Notes: generated by a model not told the origin, from the letters alone. A DNA stretch of 64,000 nt from Serratia marcescens (GCF_006715005.1 NZ_VFMJ01000001.1:2914001-2978000), one strand, 5' to 3'; shown: positions 45,733 to 55,065, counted from the first letter of the stretch. Program-made: numbers and translations.

Positions 45733-46389
45733 TCACGATTCCAACGGGGCAACGCCGTCGAACTGAGCGCTCAGCAGCGCATTCAGCTCCGGCCGCTGCT
45801 CCACCCGTTCGGCGATGGCGTACAACCGAGGACAGTGTTGCCGGAACCACGCGCGGCCCGGCCGCCAGTTGCACATCACCGCCACGTACAGATCCAACGC
45901 GCTGAAGCTCTTGCCGAGAAACCACGGGCCCGCTGCACCGGCGGCGGCGTTCAGCAGCTGCAATAAACGCTCACGATAATCCATTACCGCGTTTTTCAGC
46001 TGTTCCGCCCCCGCCGCCTGCGGCTGCCAGCGCTGCGGATGATCGGCATAGGTGAAGGTGGGGTAAATCTCCGCGTTGATGAACAGCAGCCAGCGCAGAA
46101 AACGCGGCAACAGCGGCGAACCGCCGGGCGGCGCCAGCTCGGCATGCGGTGCACGATCGTGCAGCAGCAGAATAATCGCCGCACTCTCCGTCATCACTTC
46201 GTCATTGGGCAACACCAAGGTGGGCACCTGCCCCAGCGGGTTCAGCGCCAGCAGGCGATCGCGCTCCGGGCCGTCCTGCGCGTAGTCCACTTCCTCATAA
46301 CCCCAGGGGAAAGCGGTCAACGCCAACGCGGCGGCCACGATCGTCGAGCCGCAGCCCTGCGTACCGAACAAAGTATAAGTATCGTGCAT
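45733..46389 (-). CDS. Glutathione S-transferase-family protein
   Basis: GST-like protein of 218 residues. A thioredoxin-fold N-terminal domain (YTLFGTQGCGSTIVAAALAL; NPLGQVPTLVLPNDEVMTES) contains the glutathione-binding Glu-Ser pair. An all-helical C-terminal domain follows with FLGKSFSALDLYVAVM. It probably acts in conjugation or isomerisation of small electrophiles; the substrate is unknown. Confidence 0.9.
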   Translation of the reverse strand: MHDTYTLFGTQGCGSTIVAAALALTAFPWGYEEVDYAQDGPERDRLLALNPLGQVPTLVLPNDEVMTESAAIILLLHDRAPHAELAPPGGSPLLPRFLRWLLFINAEIYPTFTYADHPQRWQPQAAGAEQLKNAVMDYRERLLQLLNAAAGAAGPWFLGKSFSALDLYVAVMCNWRPGRAWFRQHCPRLYAIAERVEQRPELNALLSAQFDGVAPLES

Positions 46390-46508
46390 GATTCCTCCCG
46401 CAGCGGAACAAGGTATCGGTAACTGTAGACCAGCCGCCGACCGTCAGCTGAAGAAAAAATTCACCCTTTGCGCGACTTTTTTAATCGTTCGACATAAAAA
46501 TGAATTTT

Positions 46509-46526
46509 TTGTCATAAATAGATCAC
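46509..46526 (+). promoter_or_regulatory. Candidate PhoB box upstream of porin
   Basis: TTGTCATAAATAGATCAC agrees with the Pho box CTGTCATAAATCTGTCAC at 14 of 18 positions. It reads as two 11-bp-phased repeats beginning at 46509 and 46520. An A+T-rich -10-like segment GGTAAAAAT follows about ten bases downstream. It supports phosphate control of the porin, by analogy with phoE. Confidence 0.55.
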
Positions 46527-46630
46527 ATTACTACGGTAAAAATTCTCCGCCGCAAACAATCAGGCGGCACAGTAAAACAGCAATGCAACTGATGATAAGC
46601 GTCTTTCAATCGAATAAAGCAGGGTAACTC

Positions 46631-47728
46631 ATGAAACGTAATCTTCTGGCCGTTATTATTCCGGCACTTTTACTTGCGCAAGCGGCACAGGCAGCAGAAA
46701 TCTACAATAAAGACGGCAACAAACTCGATTTTTACGGTCGTGTGAAAGCCCTGCATTATTTCTCCGATGATGCCGGCAACGACGGTGATAAAACCTACGT
46801 CCGTATCGGCTTTAAAGGCGCGACCCAGATTAATGACATGCTGACCGGTTACGGCCAGTGGGAATATCAGATCGCCGCTAACCATTCTGAATCCGACGGC
46901 ACCAAAGACACTAAAACGCGCCTGGGCTTCGCCGGTCTGAAATATAAGGACTTCGGTTCTTTCGACTACGGTCGCAACTACGGCATTATTTACGACGTCG
47001 GCGCCTGGACGGATATGCTGCCTGAATTCGGCGACGATGCTTACGTCAAAACCGACAACTTCATGAACGGCCGCACCAACGGCGTTGCCACCTACCGTAA
47101 TAACAACTTCTTCGGTCTGGTCGACGGCCTGAAATTCGCCGTGCAGTATCAGGGCAAGAACGAAAACGACGGCCGCTCCGCCAGCAAGGCGAACGGCGAC
47201 GGTTGGGGCCTTTCCTCCAGCTACGAAATCATCGACGGCCTGAGCGTGGGCGCCGCCTATGCCTCATCCAACCGTACCGCCAGCCAGAAAGCGGGCACCT
47301 TCGGCAAAGGCGACAAGGCCGATATCTGGGCCGCCGGTCTGAAATACGACAACAACGATGTCTATCTGGCTGCCACCTACTCGGAAAGCCGCAACATCGC
47401 GCCTATTTCCGGCACCGCCACCATCAATAACCGTTCCACCTCCGTCAGCGGTTTCGCCAATAAAGCGGAAGGCCTGGAACTGGTTGCGCAATATCAGTTC
47501 GATTTCGGCCTGCGTCCATCGCTGGGCTACGTTCAGCAGAAAGGCAAAGATATTGAAGGCATCGGCGATGCCGACCTGGTGAAATATATCGATGTCGGCG
47601 CGTATTACTATTTCAACAAGAACATGTCGACCTATGTCGATTATAAAATCAACCAGCTCGACAGCAATAACAAGCTGGGTCTGAAAGACGACAACGTGAT
47701 TGCCGTCGCCCTGACCTACCAGTTCTGA
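46631..47728 (+). CDS. General porin of the OmpC/PhoE type
   Basis: Trimeric 16-stranded outer-membrane porin, 365 residues with a 21-residue signal peptide ending QAAQA before [15 protein letters not shown]. The constriction-loop motif PEFGDD (loop 3) and the C-terminal Phe (IAVALTYQF) are present. Segments such as [20 protein letters not shown] are shared by OmpC and PhoE. The ending [16 protein letters not shown] is nearer PhoE, and a candidate PhoB box lies upstream, so phosphoporin is possible. GCAGGG precedes the ATG. Confidence 0.94.
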   Translation: MKRNLLAVIIPALLLAQAAQAAEIYNKDGNKLDFYGRVKALHYFSDDAGNDGDKTYVRIGFKGATQINDMLTGYGQWEYQIAANHSESDGTKDTKTRLGFAGLKYKDFGSFDYGRNYGIIYDVGAWTDMLPEFGDDAYVKTDNFMNGRTNGVATYRNNNFFGLVDGLKFAVQYQGKNENDGRSASKANGDGWGLSSSYEIIDGLSVGAAYASSNRTASQKAGTFGKGDKADIWAAGLKYDNNDVYLAATYSESRNIAPISGTATINNRSTSVSGFANKAEGLELVAQYQFDFGLRPSLGYVQQKGKDIEGIGDADLVKYIDVGAYYYFNKNMSTYVDYKINQLDSNNKLGLKDDNVIAVALTYQF

Positions 47729-47791
47729 TGTGATGAATGAATAACCACCACTGCAAACTTTAGCGTCACTTGATACCCAGAGTTTTATTTC

Positions 47792-47818
47792 GCCGGGCGG
47801 CTGCGTCCGGCTTTTTTG
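47792..47818 (+). terminator. Terminator after the porin gene
   Basis: GCCGGGCG pairs with CGTCCGGC (one G-T pair) around GCTG and is followed by a six-base T-run and more T's. Confidence 0.88.
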
Positions 47819-47906
47819 TTTTTATTTTCCCGCCAACGAATGCCCCCCGCTTGCCTTGCAAAACAAACGGGTCTACATGTATAGCTTTCCCCAAGCGGAA
47901 TCAGCC

Positions 47907-48755
47907 ATGCATAACGACGGACGCTTCGACTATCACAACGCCGTGCGCTACAGCAGCGACGAACTGGCAAACATCCTCAGCCACTGTTTTGAAAACTACA
48001 TCGTGCGTTTCGTGCTCGATGGGCCGACCTTCGCTGCCCGCTTCGGCGCCGAAGATCTCAGCCTGAATGACAGCCTGATCGTCACCCACCGCAATGAACC
48101 GGTGGCGGTGGCGCTGATCGCCCGCCGCGGCCGGCACAGCCGGGTTGCGGCCTTTTCCGTGCGCCCGGAGATGCGCGGCCAGGGGCTGGGCAAAACGCTG
48201 ATGCAGCGGCTGGTGGCGGATGCACGTCGCCGCGGCGACCATCGGCTGTCGCTGGAAGTGATTGAAGGCAACGAAGCCGCACTGGCGCTGTATCATCGCG
48301 CCGGGCTGCGCATCGTGCGCACCCTGACGGGCCATCAGGCGCCGAAGGACGTGCCGCCAGGCACGGCGGCGCTGCAGGCGGTCGATCCGCTGACCGTCAG
48401 CCATCGTCTGACGGCGGAAGGCGCCACCGACCTGCCCTGGCTGATCGCCCCCGAATCGCTGTTCAAGCTGCCGGGCAAACCGCAAGCCTATACGCTCAAT
48501 CGCCAAGCCTACGCCGTGGTAATGCCCGGCGCCGAGCACTGCTGGCTGCGCCTGATCTATGTGCCGCCGCAGCACCGCGGCCAGGGGCATGCCCGCACCT
48601 TGCTCGCGGCCCTGCAAGCGCAGTTCGCCCCTTTGCCGCTGACCGCCAACGTCTTTGTGCCCGAGGTGGCGGCCCCCTTCTTTACGCATCTTGGCTGGCG
48701 GCAGGATCCCCTGCGTCAGTTCGAGATGGATATGCTGCTGGACAGCCCACAATAA
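47907..48755 (+). CDS. Tandem GNAT acetyltransferase
   Basis: Protein of 282 residues with two GNAT domains in series. The first has the acetyl-CoA motif RPEMRGQGLGKTLMQRLVAD, followed by EVIEGNEAALALYHRAGLRI. The second has VPPQHRGQGHARTLLAALQA. Many proteins of this form keep one active domain. The ribosome-binding site is poor for each candidate start; ATGs at 47856, 47877 and 47907 are all possible and I use the last because GGAA precedes it. Confidence 0.85.
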   Translation: MHNDGRFDYHNAVRYSSDELANILSHCFENYIVRFVLDGPTFAARFGAEDLSLNDSLIVTHRNEPVAVALIARRGRHSRVAAFSVRPEMRGQGLGKTLMQRLVADARRRGDHRLSLEVIEGNEAALALYHRAGLRIVRTLTGHQAPKDVPPGTAALQAVDPLTVSHRLTAEGATDLPWLIAPESLFKLPGKPQAYTLNRQAYAVVMPGAEHCWLRLIYVPPQHRGQGHARTLLAALQAQFAPLPLTANVFVPEVAAPFFTHLGWRQDPLRQFEMDMLLDSPQ

Positions 48756-48772
48756 AAAAGAGAGAGATAACG

Positions 48773-49603
48773 ATGGCAGGAAAACAGGTACGCACACTCA
48801 CCCTCGGCGCGGCGGTCGGCGTCGCGCTGCTGACGCTGGCCGGGTGCGCACAGCCGCCGCACACCGATGCGCAGGCCCAGCAACGGCTGGCGGATCAGTC
48901 GGTGCTGGCGGTGAACTGGTTCCAACAGTCCGGCGAATACCGGGCGCTGGCACATCAGGCGTTCAACAGCGCGCAGCGCGCCTTCGATCAGGCCAAGGCC
49001 GCGCCGGGCCGTAAAAAGGCGGTGGTGGTCGATCTGGATGAAACCATGCTGGACAACAGCGCCTACTCCGGCTGGCAGGCGCAGCAGGGCCAGCCGTACG
49101 ACGGCGCCACCTGGGCCAAATGGACGCAGGCCGAACAGGCCGGTGCGGTACCGGGCGCGGTGTCGTTCGCCCGCTACGTTAACACCCATCAGGGAACGAT
49201 GTTCTACGTGTCGAACCGCAAGCAGAGCGAATACGCCGCCACGGTGGCCAACATGCAGAAGCTCGGTTTCACCGGCATGTCGGAAAAGACCGTACTGCTC
49301 AGCACCGACACCTCCAATAAGCAGGCGCGCTTCGACGCCATCAAACAAGCCGGCTATGACATCGTGGTGTACGCAGGCGACAACCTGAACGACTTCGGCG
49401 CCGCGACTTACCATAAGGACAATGCGCAGCGCCGGGCGTTCGTCAGCGAGAACCAGGGCAAATTCGGCACCGAATTCATCGTGCTGCCCAATCCGATGTA
49501 CGGCGATTGGGAAAGCGGGCTGGCCCGCGACTACAACAAGCTGACGCCGCAGCAGAAGCTGCAGGTGCGCCAGCAGGCGATCAACGCCTGGGGCGGGCGC
49601 TAA
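48773..49603 (+). CDS. Lipoprotein e(P4)-family acid phosphatase
   Basis: Class C acid phosphatase/5'-nucleotidase of 276 residues, anchored in the outer or inner membrane as a lipoprotein. The lipobox is LAGC with Cys25. HAD motif 1 is VVVDLDETMLDN (Asp87, Asp89), and VVYAGDNLNDFG gives the distal acidic motif. In Haemophilus the e(P4) protein releases phosphate from NMN for NAD uptake. AGAGAGATAACG precedes the ATG, 17 bases after the GNAT gene, so they may be co-transcribed. Confidence 0.94.
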   Translation: MAGKQVRTLTLGAAVGVALLTLAGCAQPPHTDAQAQQRLADQSVLAVNWFQQSGEYRALAHQAFNSAQRAFDQAKAAPGRKKAVVVDLDETMLDNSAYSGWQAQQGQPYDGATWAKWTQAEQAGAVPGAVSFARYVNTHQGTMFYVSNRKQSEYAATVANMQKLGFTGMSEKTVLLSTDTSNKQARFDAIKQAGYDIVVYAGDNLNDFGAATYHKDNAQRRAFVSENQGKFGTEFIVLPNPMYGDWESGLARDYNKLTPQQKLQVRQQAINAWGGR

Positions 49604-49606
49604 ACC

Positions 49607-50125
49607 TCACAGCAGTTTGTACATATAACAGGTGGCTTCCAACGCCCCGCCGTCGCTGGCGCGGGCGTATTGTGGGATGTCACCTGCCGCTTCGAACCCC
49701 AATTGGCAGTACAACCCCTGCGCCGCGCTGCCGCTCAGGGTATCCAGCACCAACAGGCTGCGGCGATGACGCGCCGCCAGCGCCTGCACTTCCTGCATCA
49801 ACAGCCGCGCGACGCCCTGCCGCCGCGCCTGCGGGTGCACCATCAGCTTGACCACTTCCGCCCGGTGGCGGCCGTTGTCCGGCATCGCCAACAGCAGCTG
49901 CACGGTGCCGACCGGCCGACCGTTCTCGAGCGCCACCAGCATCGCACGCTCTCCCCGCGCCAGGGCCGGCAGCAGCCCCTGCCAAAACGCCCGCGCCTGT
50001 TCCAGCGTAAAAGGCATGACAAAACCGATGCTGGCGCCGTGCGCCACGCTGGCGTGCAGCATCTCGGCCAGGTCGGCCATGGCGCTTTGCGCCGCGTCGG
50101 CGTCCCACTGTTGCAATTCAATCAT
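49607..50125 (-). CDS. GNAT acetyltransferase
   Basis: N-acetyltransferase of 172 residues with the motif KLMVHPQARRQGVARLLMQE and the C-terminal GSAAQGLYCQLGFEAAG. It lies two bases downstream of an XRE/cupin regulator on the same strand, an arrangement common for regulators of antibiotic or metabolite acetylation. The substrate is unknown. Tail-to-tail with the acid phosphatase gene, three bases apart. Confidence 0.9.
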   Translation of the reverse strand: MIELQQWDADAAQSAMADLAEMLHASVAHGASIGFVMPFTLEQARAFWQGLLPALARGERAMLVALENGRPVGTVQLLLAMPDNGRHRAEVVKLMVHPQARRQGVARLLMQEVQALAARHRRSLLVLDTLSGSAAQGLYCQLGFEAAGDIPQYARASDGGALEATCYMYKLL

Positions 50126-50127
50126 GG

Positions 50128-50697
50128 CTATGGCCTGCAGATAACGAGCGTGTAATGGGCCGGCTCATCGCCGGGGACATGGAAACGGGAGGCGCCGAAC
50201 AGGCGGTAGCGCAGGCAGTCGCCGGGCGACAGCCGGAAAACGCGCCCTTCCAGCGTCAATTCCAGCTGCCCGTACAGCAGCCAGAGGTGATGCTCCAGCG
50301 CCGGAATCGACGGCAGGTCATAATCGATCTGCGCGCCGGCATCCAGCCGGGCTTCGATAAACTCGGCCTTATACAGTGCGGCGGGCGGGGAAACGGAGCG
50401 ACGGTGAAAACCGCTGGCCCGATCGACCCACACCGGCTGTTGCGGCGGCCGCAGCAGCTCCGGCGGTTCGTCTTCGATTTCGCTCAGCAAGCGAGACATG
50501 GTCAACCCGTAGGCGGCACATAGCCGGTTCAGCAGCGACGCCGTCGGGCTGGTTTCGGCGCGCTCCACCCGCGAAAGCGTCGCCCGGCTAAGGCCGGTGC
50601 GCTGCGCCAGCGCCTCCAGCGACCACGCCCGCTGCTGGCGCAAATCCGCCAGCCGCTGCGCTAACCTCAGGTCGGCAGTCTCCAAACCATTATCCAT
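50128..50697 (-). CDS. XRE-family regulator with cupin domain
   Basis: Regulator of 189 residues: an N-terminal helix-turn-helix (RLADLRQQRAWSLEALAQRT, then GLSRATLSRVERAETSPTAS) and a C-terminal cupin barrel (LWLLYGQLELTLEGRVFRLS, then PGDCLRYRLFGASRF). It is the SutR/PuuR-like architecture. It is followed after two bases by a GNAT gene, so the two are translated together and the regulator may control both. Confidence 0.92.
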   Translation of the reverse strand: MDNGLETADLRLAQRLADLRQQRAWSLEALAQRTGLSRATLSRVERAETSPTASLLNRLCAAYGLTMSRLLSEIEDEPPELLRPPQQPVWVDRASGFHRRSVSPPAALYKAEFIEARLDAGAQIDYDLPSIPALEHHLWLLYGQLELTLEGRVFRLSPGDCLRYRLFGASRFHVPGDEPAHYTLVICRP

Positions 50698-50766
50698 CGC
50701 TCACGCTCCACCTCAAAATCCCATATAAGAGAAATAATCTCAAATTAGAGATATAGCAAGCGGATT

Positions 50767-51078
50767 TTAAAAAATGTCGCGCAGCGCGATGAAAATCAGC
50801 ATGCTCAGCAACACCACCGCCAGCATGTTGCGCAGAAAGAACGCCAATATCACCGCAAACACCGTCCCCCACAGGTAAGGGTTGTCCGGCGCGGCGCGCA
50901 GCTGGTCGCCGCTGAAGGCGACAATCGGCCCGCAGATCGCCGTCAGCACCGCCGGCACGGAAAAGCTCAGCAGGGTTTTAACGCGCGGCGACAGACGCAG
51001 CGGCAGCCCCGGCGCCAGAAAACAGTAGCGGTTGAAGAACACCACCAACCCCATCAAAACGATCGTCAGCCAGATCAT
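50767..51078 (-). CDS. azlD: AzlD-type branched-chain amino-acid exporter small subunit
   Basis: Membrane protein of 103 residues with three or four helices, matching the AzlD/YgaH small subunit of branched-chain amino-acid exporters (RYCFLAPGLPLRLSPRVKTL; FSVPAVLTAICGPIV). Its start overlaps the azlC stop by four bases. The long upstream extension of this frame is antisense-like sequence inside azlC and is ignored. Confidence 0.9.
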   Translation of the reverse strand: MIWLTIVLMGLVVFFNRYCFLAPGLPLRLSPRVKTLLSFSVPAVLTAICGPIVAFSGDQLRAAPDNPYLWGTVFAVILAFFLRNMLAVVLLSMLIFIALRDIF

Positions 51079-51785
51079 CGGCGTCCCCCGCTGCACAGCA
51101 GCCCGACCAGCATCGCCGCCACGGTGGCGATCACCAATGCGCCCGGCGTCTGGAAATGGTGCAACACGATGGAAAGCAGCAGCGCGGTCAGCACGCAGGC
51201 CAACACCGGCAGGTTGCGCACCAGCGGCACCACGATGGCGATAAAGGTGGCGGCGATGGAGAAATCCAACCCGTAACCGTCCAGATCGCCGGCGCTGCCG
51301 GCGGCTACGATGCCGAGCAGCGTGGAGAGAAACCAGCACAGGTAAAAAGTCAGCCCGGCGCCCAGCGCATACCAACGGTTGAAACGCGCCGGCGTCTGTT
51401 CGCCAGTCAGCGCGAACAGTTCATCGGTGAGCAAGAATCCCAGCGCCAGCCGCCAGCGCAACGGCAGCGGCGCGATGCGCTCCCGTAGCCGCAGCGCGTA
51501 AAGAAAGTGCTGGGCGGTAACGAAAAAGGTCGACAGCAGGAGCGCCAGCAGCCCGGCACCGCCCTTGATCATGCCCATCGCCACCAGCTGCGACGCCCCG
51601 GCGAACACGATAGCCGACATGCCCAGCCCCTGCGCCGGCGTCAGGCCGCTTTGCAGGGCCATCGAGCCCGCCAGTATGCCCCACGGCACCACCGCCAGGC
51701 ACAGCGGCAAGATCGCCACTCCACCCTGCAGCGCGGGGCGCAGGCGGGCAGACGGCGGCGTGATGAGGGGGATTGAATCAGTCAT
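51075..51785 (-). CDS. azlC: AzlC-type branched-chain amino-acid exporter large subunit
   Basis: Membrane protein of 236 residues of the AzlC/YgaZ family. It includes the family stretch GILAGSMALQSGLTPAQGLG, then MSAIVFAGASQLVAMGMI and LLTDELFAL. With AzlD it forms an exporter for branched-chain amino acids or analogues. It lies 71 bases downstream of an AraC-type regulator on the same strand. Confidence 0.92.
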   Translation of the reverse strand: MTDSIPLITPPSARLRPALQGGVAILPLCLAVVPWGILAGSMALQSGLTPAQGLGMSAIVFAGASQLVAMGMIKGGAGLLALLLSTFFVTAQHFLYALRLRERIAPLPLRWRLALGFLLTDELFALTGEQTPARFNRWYALGAGLTFYLCWFLSTLLGIVAAGSAGDLDGYGLDFSIAATFIAIVVPLVRNLPVLACVLTALLLSIVLHHFQTPGALVIATVAAMLVGLLCSGGRR

Positions 51786-51856
51786 GGGCTTCTCCTTCGG
51801 TTGAAGAAGTCAGCTTACGGCGCAGGCGCACACGGGTATTGCACCCGATTGCCCGA

Positions 51857-52705
51857 CTATTTCAGCGATTTGACGTAGTCGCCCGGCGTGATGCCCATCG
51901 ACTTGCGAAAATGGCGGTGGAAATGGCTTTGATCGTGAAAACCGCAGCTCAGCGCACTGTCCAGCACGCTGCTGCCGGCCTTCAGCATGCCGCGCGCCTT
52001 GCGCAGCCGCGCCTGAATTTGATAGGCATGCGGCGGCAGGCCGGTGGCCTGTTGAAACTGCCGCAGCAGGTAATAAGGGCTGAGCGCCACCCGCTCCGCC
52101 AGCTCCAGCAGCGAAACATCCGCCTCGGGGAAATCGTCGAGAAAGGCTTTCACCCGCGCCACCTGACTTTGCGCCCGGCTCTGCGGCGCAGGGTCGATAC
52201 GGCTTTTGCCGTGTCGCAGCATCAGCCAGGTCAGCGCCGAAAACACCATGGTCTCTTTCATCAGCCGGTTCTCATCGCTGCGCAGCAGGCTGAACGCCAT
52301 CCGCAGCTGGCCGGCCAGGCCGACGTCATGCACCACCGGGTTGGGGAAATAAGGCGTCGCGCCGGCGCCGATGTTCAGATCGCGCGATAAAAAGGCCAGC
52401 AGCTCCGGCGTCGGATACATCGCCTGATACGACCAGCCCTCTTCGGTGGCGGAACTGCCGGTGTGGATATCGTCGGCGTTGACCAAAATGATGCTGCCCA
52501 ACGGCGCCACATGTTCGCCGCCGGTACGGTAGAAGCGCTGGGCGCCGTCGTCGATGACGCCCACGCAGAAGCCTTCATGGCTGTGGCGCGAGAAGGTTTG
52601 GCGGCGGTAGGTGGCCTGCAGCACTTCCAGCCCGCCGAGATCGTCGACGTGCATGAAATGGGCCTGTTCCCGGGATGCTTTGCGCGCTGCGCCTTCCACC
52701 TTCAT
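51857..52705 (-). CDS. AraC-family regulator with cupin-like N-terminal domain
   Basis: Regulator of 282 residues. The N-terminal domain is the arabinose-binding cupin type (YRRQTFSRHSHEGFCVGVID). The C-terminal pair of helix-turn-helices reads LLELAERVALSPYYLLRQFQ and SALSCGFHDQSHFHRHFRKS, ending with MGITPGDYVK. It is immediately upstream of azlCD and probably activates that exporter. Confidence 0.92.
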   Translation of the reverse strand: MKVEGAARKASREQAHFMHVDDLGGLEVLQATYRRQTFSRHSHEGFCVGVIDDGAQRFYRTGGEHVAPLGSIILVNADDIHTGSSATEEGWSYQAMYPTPELLAFLSRDLNIGAGATPYFPNPVVHDVGLAGQLRMAFSLLRSDENRLMKETMVFSALTWLMLRHGKSRIDPAPQSRAQSQVARVKAFLDDFPEADVSLLELAERVALSPYYLLRQFQQATGLPPHAYQIQARLRKARGMLKAGSSVLDSALSCGFHDQSHFHRHFRKSMGITPGDYVKSLK

Positions 52706-52735
52706 CTTGCCTACCTCCGCTGAATGAGAGGCATT

Positions 52736-54190
52736 CTAGCATTCGCGCGAGGGCGGGTTTTGTACAAAATTGCCCGTCTCGGCCCCCGGCGGCGCGATCG
52801 CCGCGCAGCGCCAGGCGCTGAATATCGCCAGCAGCGGCGCCAGCGCGAACGCCAAGAACAGCCAACGCGCCGCCGATGCCGCGCCCGCCGCGCCGCCCGG
52901 ATCGTTCAGCCCCGCCAGGTTAGCGATCATCCCAGCCAGCGCCGCACCGAATGCGGTGGCAAACAGCTGTACCGTGGTAATGGAAGCGCCGGCGATATCT
53001 TTGTCCGCTTCAGGCGCCACCTGCAAAATGCGCGTCAGCAGGTGCGGCCAACCGAAGCCGATGCCGAATCCCACCAGCAACAGCGCAATGACGATCGGCG
53101 CCAGCGCCTGCCAGTGGCCGCCGGACGGCACCGGCATCAGGATCGCCAGCGCCAGCAGCCCCACCAGCACAAACAGCGGCCCGCTGACGATCGCCCGGCG
53201 AATGCCCGCCCCGCGCCAACCGGAACTGAGGATCTCGGACAGCGTCCAGCCGGCGGCCATGGCGGCGGCGATATAGCCGGAGATCAGCGGCGACTGGCCG
53301 TGCAGCTGCTGCAGGAAATAAGGCACGAAGATCTCGCTGGTCATGCCGATCACCAGCAACGCGGTCGTGATGTAGAGCGCCGCCAGCGATGAGCCGCGCC
53401 GCAGTGCGCCGTGCGGCAACAGGCGAGCCCGCGAGTACGCTTCGCGCTTCAGCAGCCAGGCCATCAGCACCAGCGAGAGCGCGATACCCGCCAGGTTGAT
53501 CCAGGCGCTGTGCGCCAGGCTGCCGGCGGACACCACCAGCACCGCCACGGTCAGCAGCAGCAGCTGCGCGGCCGGCAACGGTGCGGCCGCCTGCTGCGCT
53601 TTGCCCTTGGGCAGGATCAGGAAGGTAAACGCGGCGTACAGCACCATGATCGGCAGCAGAATGCCGAAGGCCCAGCGCCAGGCGTGCAGCTCGGCAAAAA
53701 TGCCGCCTACCGCCGGCCCCACCAGGGTGGCGATGCCCCACATCGCCGAAATGAGCGCCATGATGCGCGGCCACAATCGCTGCTCGAACACCAGGTTGAT
53801 CATCGCGTAGGAGAGCGCAAAGATCAGCCCGCCGCCGAAGCCCTGCACCGTGCGGCCGATCAGCATCACCGGCATGCTCGGTGCCAACGCGCACAGCGCC
53901 GCCCCGGCGATGAAGAACAGCGAAGCCACCAGATAGGCGCTGCGCGCGCCGTAGCCGCTGAGCAGCCGGGCCGACAGCGCGGAACCGAGGATCGACGCCA
54001 CCACGAACAGCGTGGTGTTCCAGGCGTAGAGATCCAGCCCGCCGATATCCTGCACCACCGAGGGCAGAATGGTGGTGGCGACCAGAATATTGATGGCATG
54101 CAGCGCTACGCCGAGCGAAAGCGCGATCGCACTGGCCGCATTTTTGCCGGAGAAGAGGTCGCTCCAGCGGCTATCGTCATGGGTTATCAC
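52736..54190 (-). CDS. MFS multidrug exporter (DHA2 type)
   Basis: Exporter of 484 residues with fourteen predicted helices. Motif C-like GRTVQGFGGGLIFALSYAMI and the first helix SLGVALHAINILVATTILPS fit DHA2 exporters. It is divergent from the SufR-like cysteine-rich regulator, across a 103-base gap with a small palindrome. The substrate is unknown; the regulator suggests a link to redox or Fe-S status. Confidence 0.9.
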   Translation of the reverse strand: MITHDDSRWSDLFSGKNAASAIALSLGVALHAINILVATTILPSVVQDIGGLDLYAWNTTLFVVASILGSALSARLLSGYGARSAYLVASLFFIAGAALCALAPSMPVMLIGRTVQGFGGGLIFALSYAMINLVFEQRLWPRIMALISAMWGIATLVGPAVGGIFAELHAWRWAFGILLPIMVLYAAFTFLILPKGKAQQAAAPLPAAQLLLLTVAVLVVSAGSLAHSAWINLAGIALSLVLMAWLLKREAYSRARLLPHGALRRGSSLAALYITTALLVIGMTSEIFVPYFLQQLHGQSPLISGYIAAAMAAGWTLSEILSSGWRGAGIRRAIVSGPLFVLVGLLALAILMPVPSGGHWQALAPIVIALLLVGFGIGFGWPHLLTRILQVAPEADKDIAGASITTVQLFATAFGAALAGMIANLAGLNDPGGAAGAASAARWLFLAFALAPLLAIFSAWRCAAIAPPGAETGNFVQNPPSREC

Positions 54191-54241
54191 GGTTGTCGTC
54201 CTGTTTTCAGAGGAATGGCATTGAGTTGGTCATGAGATTGC

Positions 54242-54253
54242 GTTAAATTTAAC
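54242..54253. promoter_or_regulatory. Palindrome in the MFS/SufR-like divergent promoter
   Basis: GTTAAATTTAAC is a perfect 12-base palindrome. GTTATCTT and AAGTTAG segments follow downstream. It sits 52 bp from the exporter start and 41 bp from the regulator start, a suitable place for a shared operator. Confidence 0.45.
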
Positions 54254-54293
54254 AAGAGTTATCTTGGAATAAGTTAGGGCGAGGCGGAGAAAT

Positions 54294-54947
54294 ATGTCAA
54301 GAATAAACTTGGAAAATAGCGGCAGCACCGCACAATCGGTCAGTGACCGCTTGCTGACGCTATTGAAAACCCGCGGCCCGCAGCAAGCTTCTGACGCAGG
54401 AAAGGTGCTCGGCACCACCGGTGAGGCGGCCCGCCAGCAGTTCGTCAAGCTGGCGAAAGAGGGGCTGGTCGAAGCGGTGGCGGAAACGCGCGGCGTCGGC
54501 CGCCCGGTGCAGCTGTGGCATTTGACCTCGGCCGGCAACGCGCGCTTTCCCGACACCCATGCGGATCTGACGGTGCAGCTGCTGCGCACCGTGCGCGACA
54601 AGCTGGGCGAACAGGCGCTCGACGTGCTGATCGAGACCCGCGAGCAGGAAAACCGCATCAACTATAAGCAGGCGATGATCGGCGCCACCGATCTGCGCGA
54701 ACGCGTGGCACGGCTCACCGAGATCCGCAGCCGCGAAGGGTATATGGCCGAATGGCGTCAGGAGGAGGACGGTTCCTACCTGTTGGTGGAAAACCACTGC
54801 CCGATCTGCGCCGCCGCTACCGTCTGCCAGGGCTTCTGCCGGGCGGAGTTGAGTATCTTCACCGAAGTGCTGCAGGCGCAGGTAGAGCGCGCCGAACACA
54901 TTCTGGCCGGCTCGCGGCGCTGCGCCTACCGCATTTCGCTCCTGTAA
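54294..54947 (+). CDS. SufR-like winged-helix regulator with cysteine cluster
   Basis: Regulator of 217 residues. The N-terminal winged helix (VSDRLLTLLKTRGPQQASDA, then GEAARQQFVKLAKEGLVEAV) is followed by a helical domain. The C-terminal cluster HCPICAAATVCQGFCRAEL supplies Cys169, Cys172, Cys178 and Cys182, with Cys210 in SRRCAYRI. This layout resembles SufR of cyanobacteria and actinobacteria, which binds an Fe-S cluster and represses its targets. It is divergent from a DHA2 exporter, not from suf genes. Cluster binding is inferred from the cysteines. Confidence 0.87.
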   Translation: MSRINLENSGSTAQSVSDRLLTLLKTRGPQQASDAGKVLGTTGEAARQQFVKLAKEGLVEAVAETRGVGRPVQLWHLTSAGNARFPDTHADLTVQLLRTVRDKLGEQALDVLIETREQENRINYKQAMIGATDLRERVARLTEIRSREGYMAEWRQEEDGSYLLVENHCPICAAATVCQGFCRAELSIFTEVLQAQVERAEHILAGSRRCAYRISLL

Positions 54948-55046
54948 CACCGGTTTTTGCCCACGTTTTCAACCGGTACAGATTATTCTGCTTGTGCACC
55001 CCGCACCTTCCCTTCTAAGGTTGAATTAACGAACATTCAGACAAAC

Positions 55047-55065
55047 AGCGGGCCTCGCGCCCGCT
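55047..55065. terminator. GC hairpin between the SufR-like gene and DUF2878 gene
   Basis: AGCGGGC and GCCCGCT form a 7-bp stem around CTCGC. No U-tract follows on either strand, so its use as a terminator is uncertain. Confidence 0.4.
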
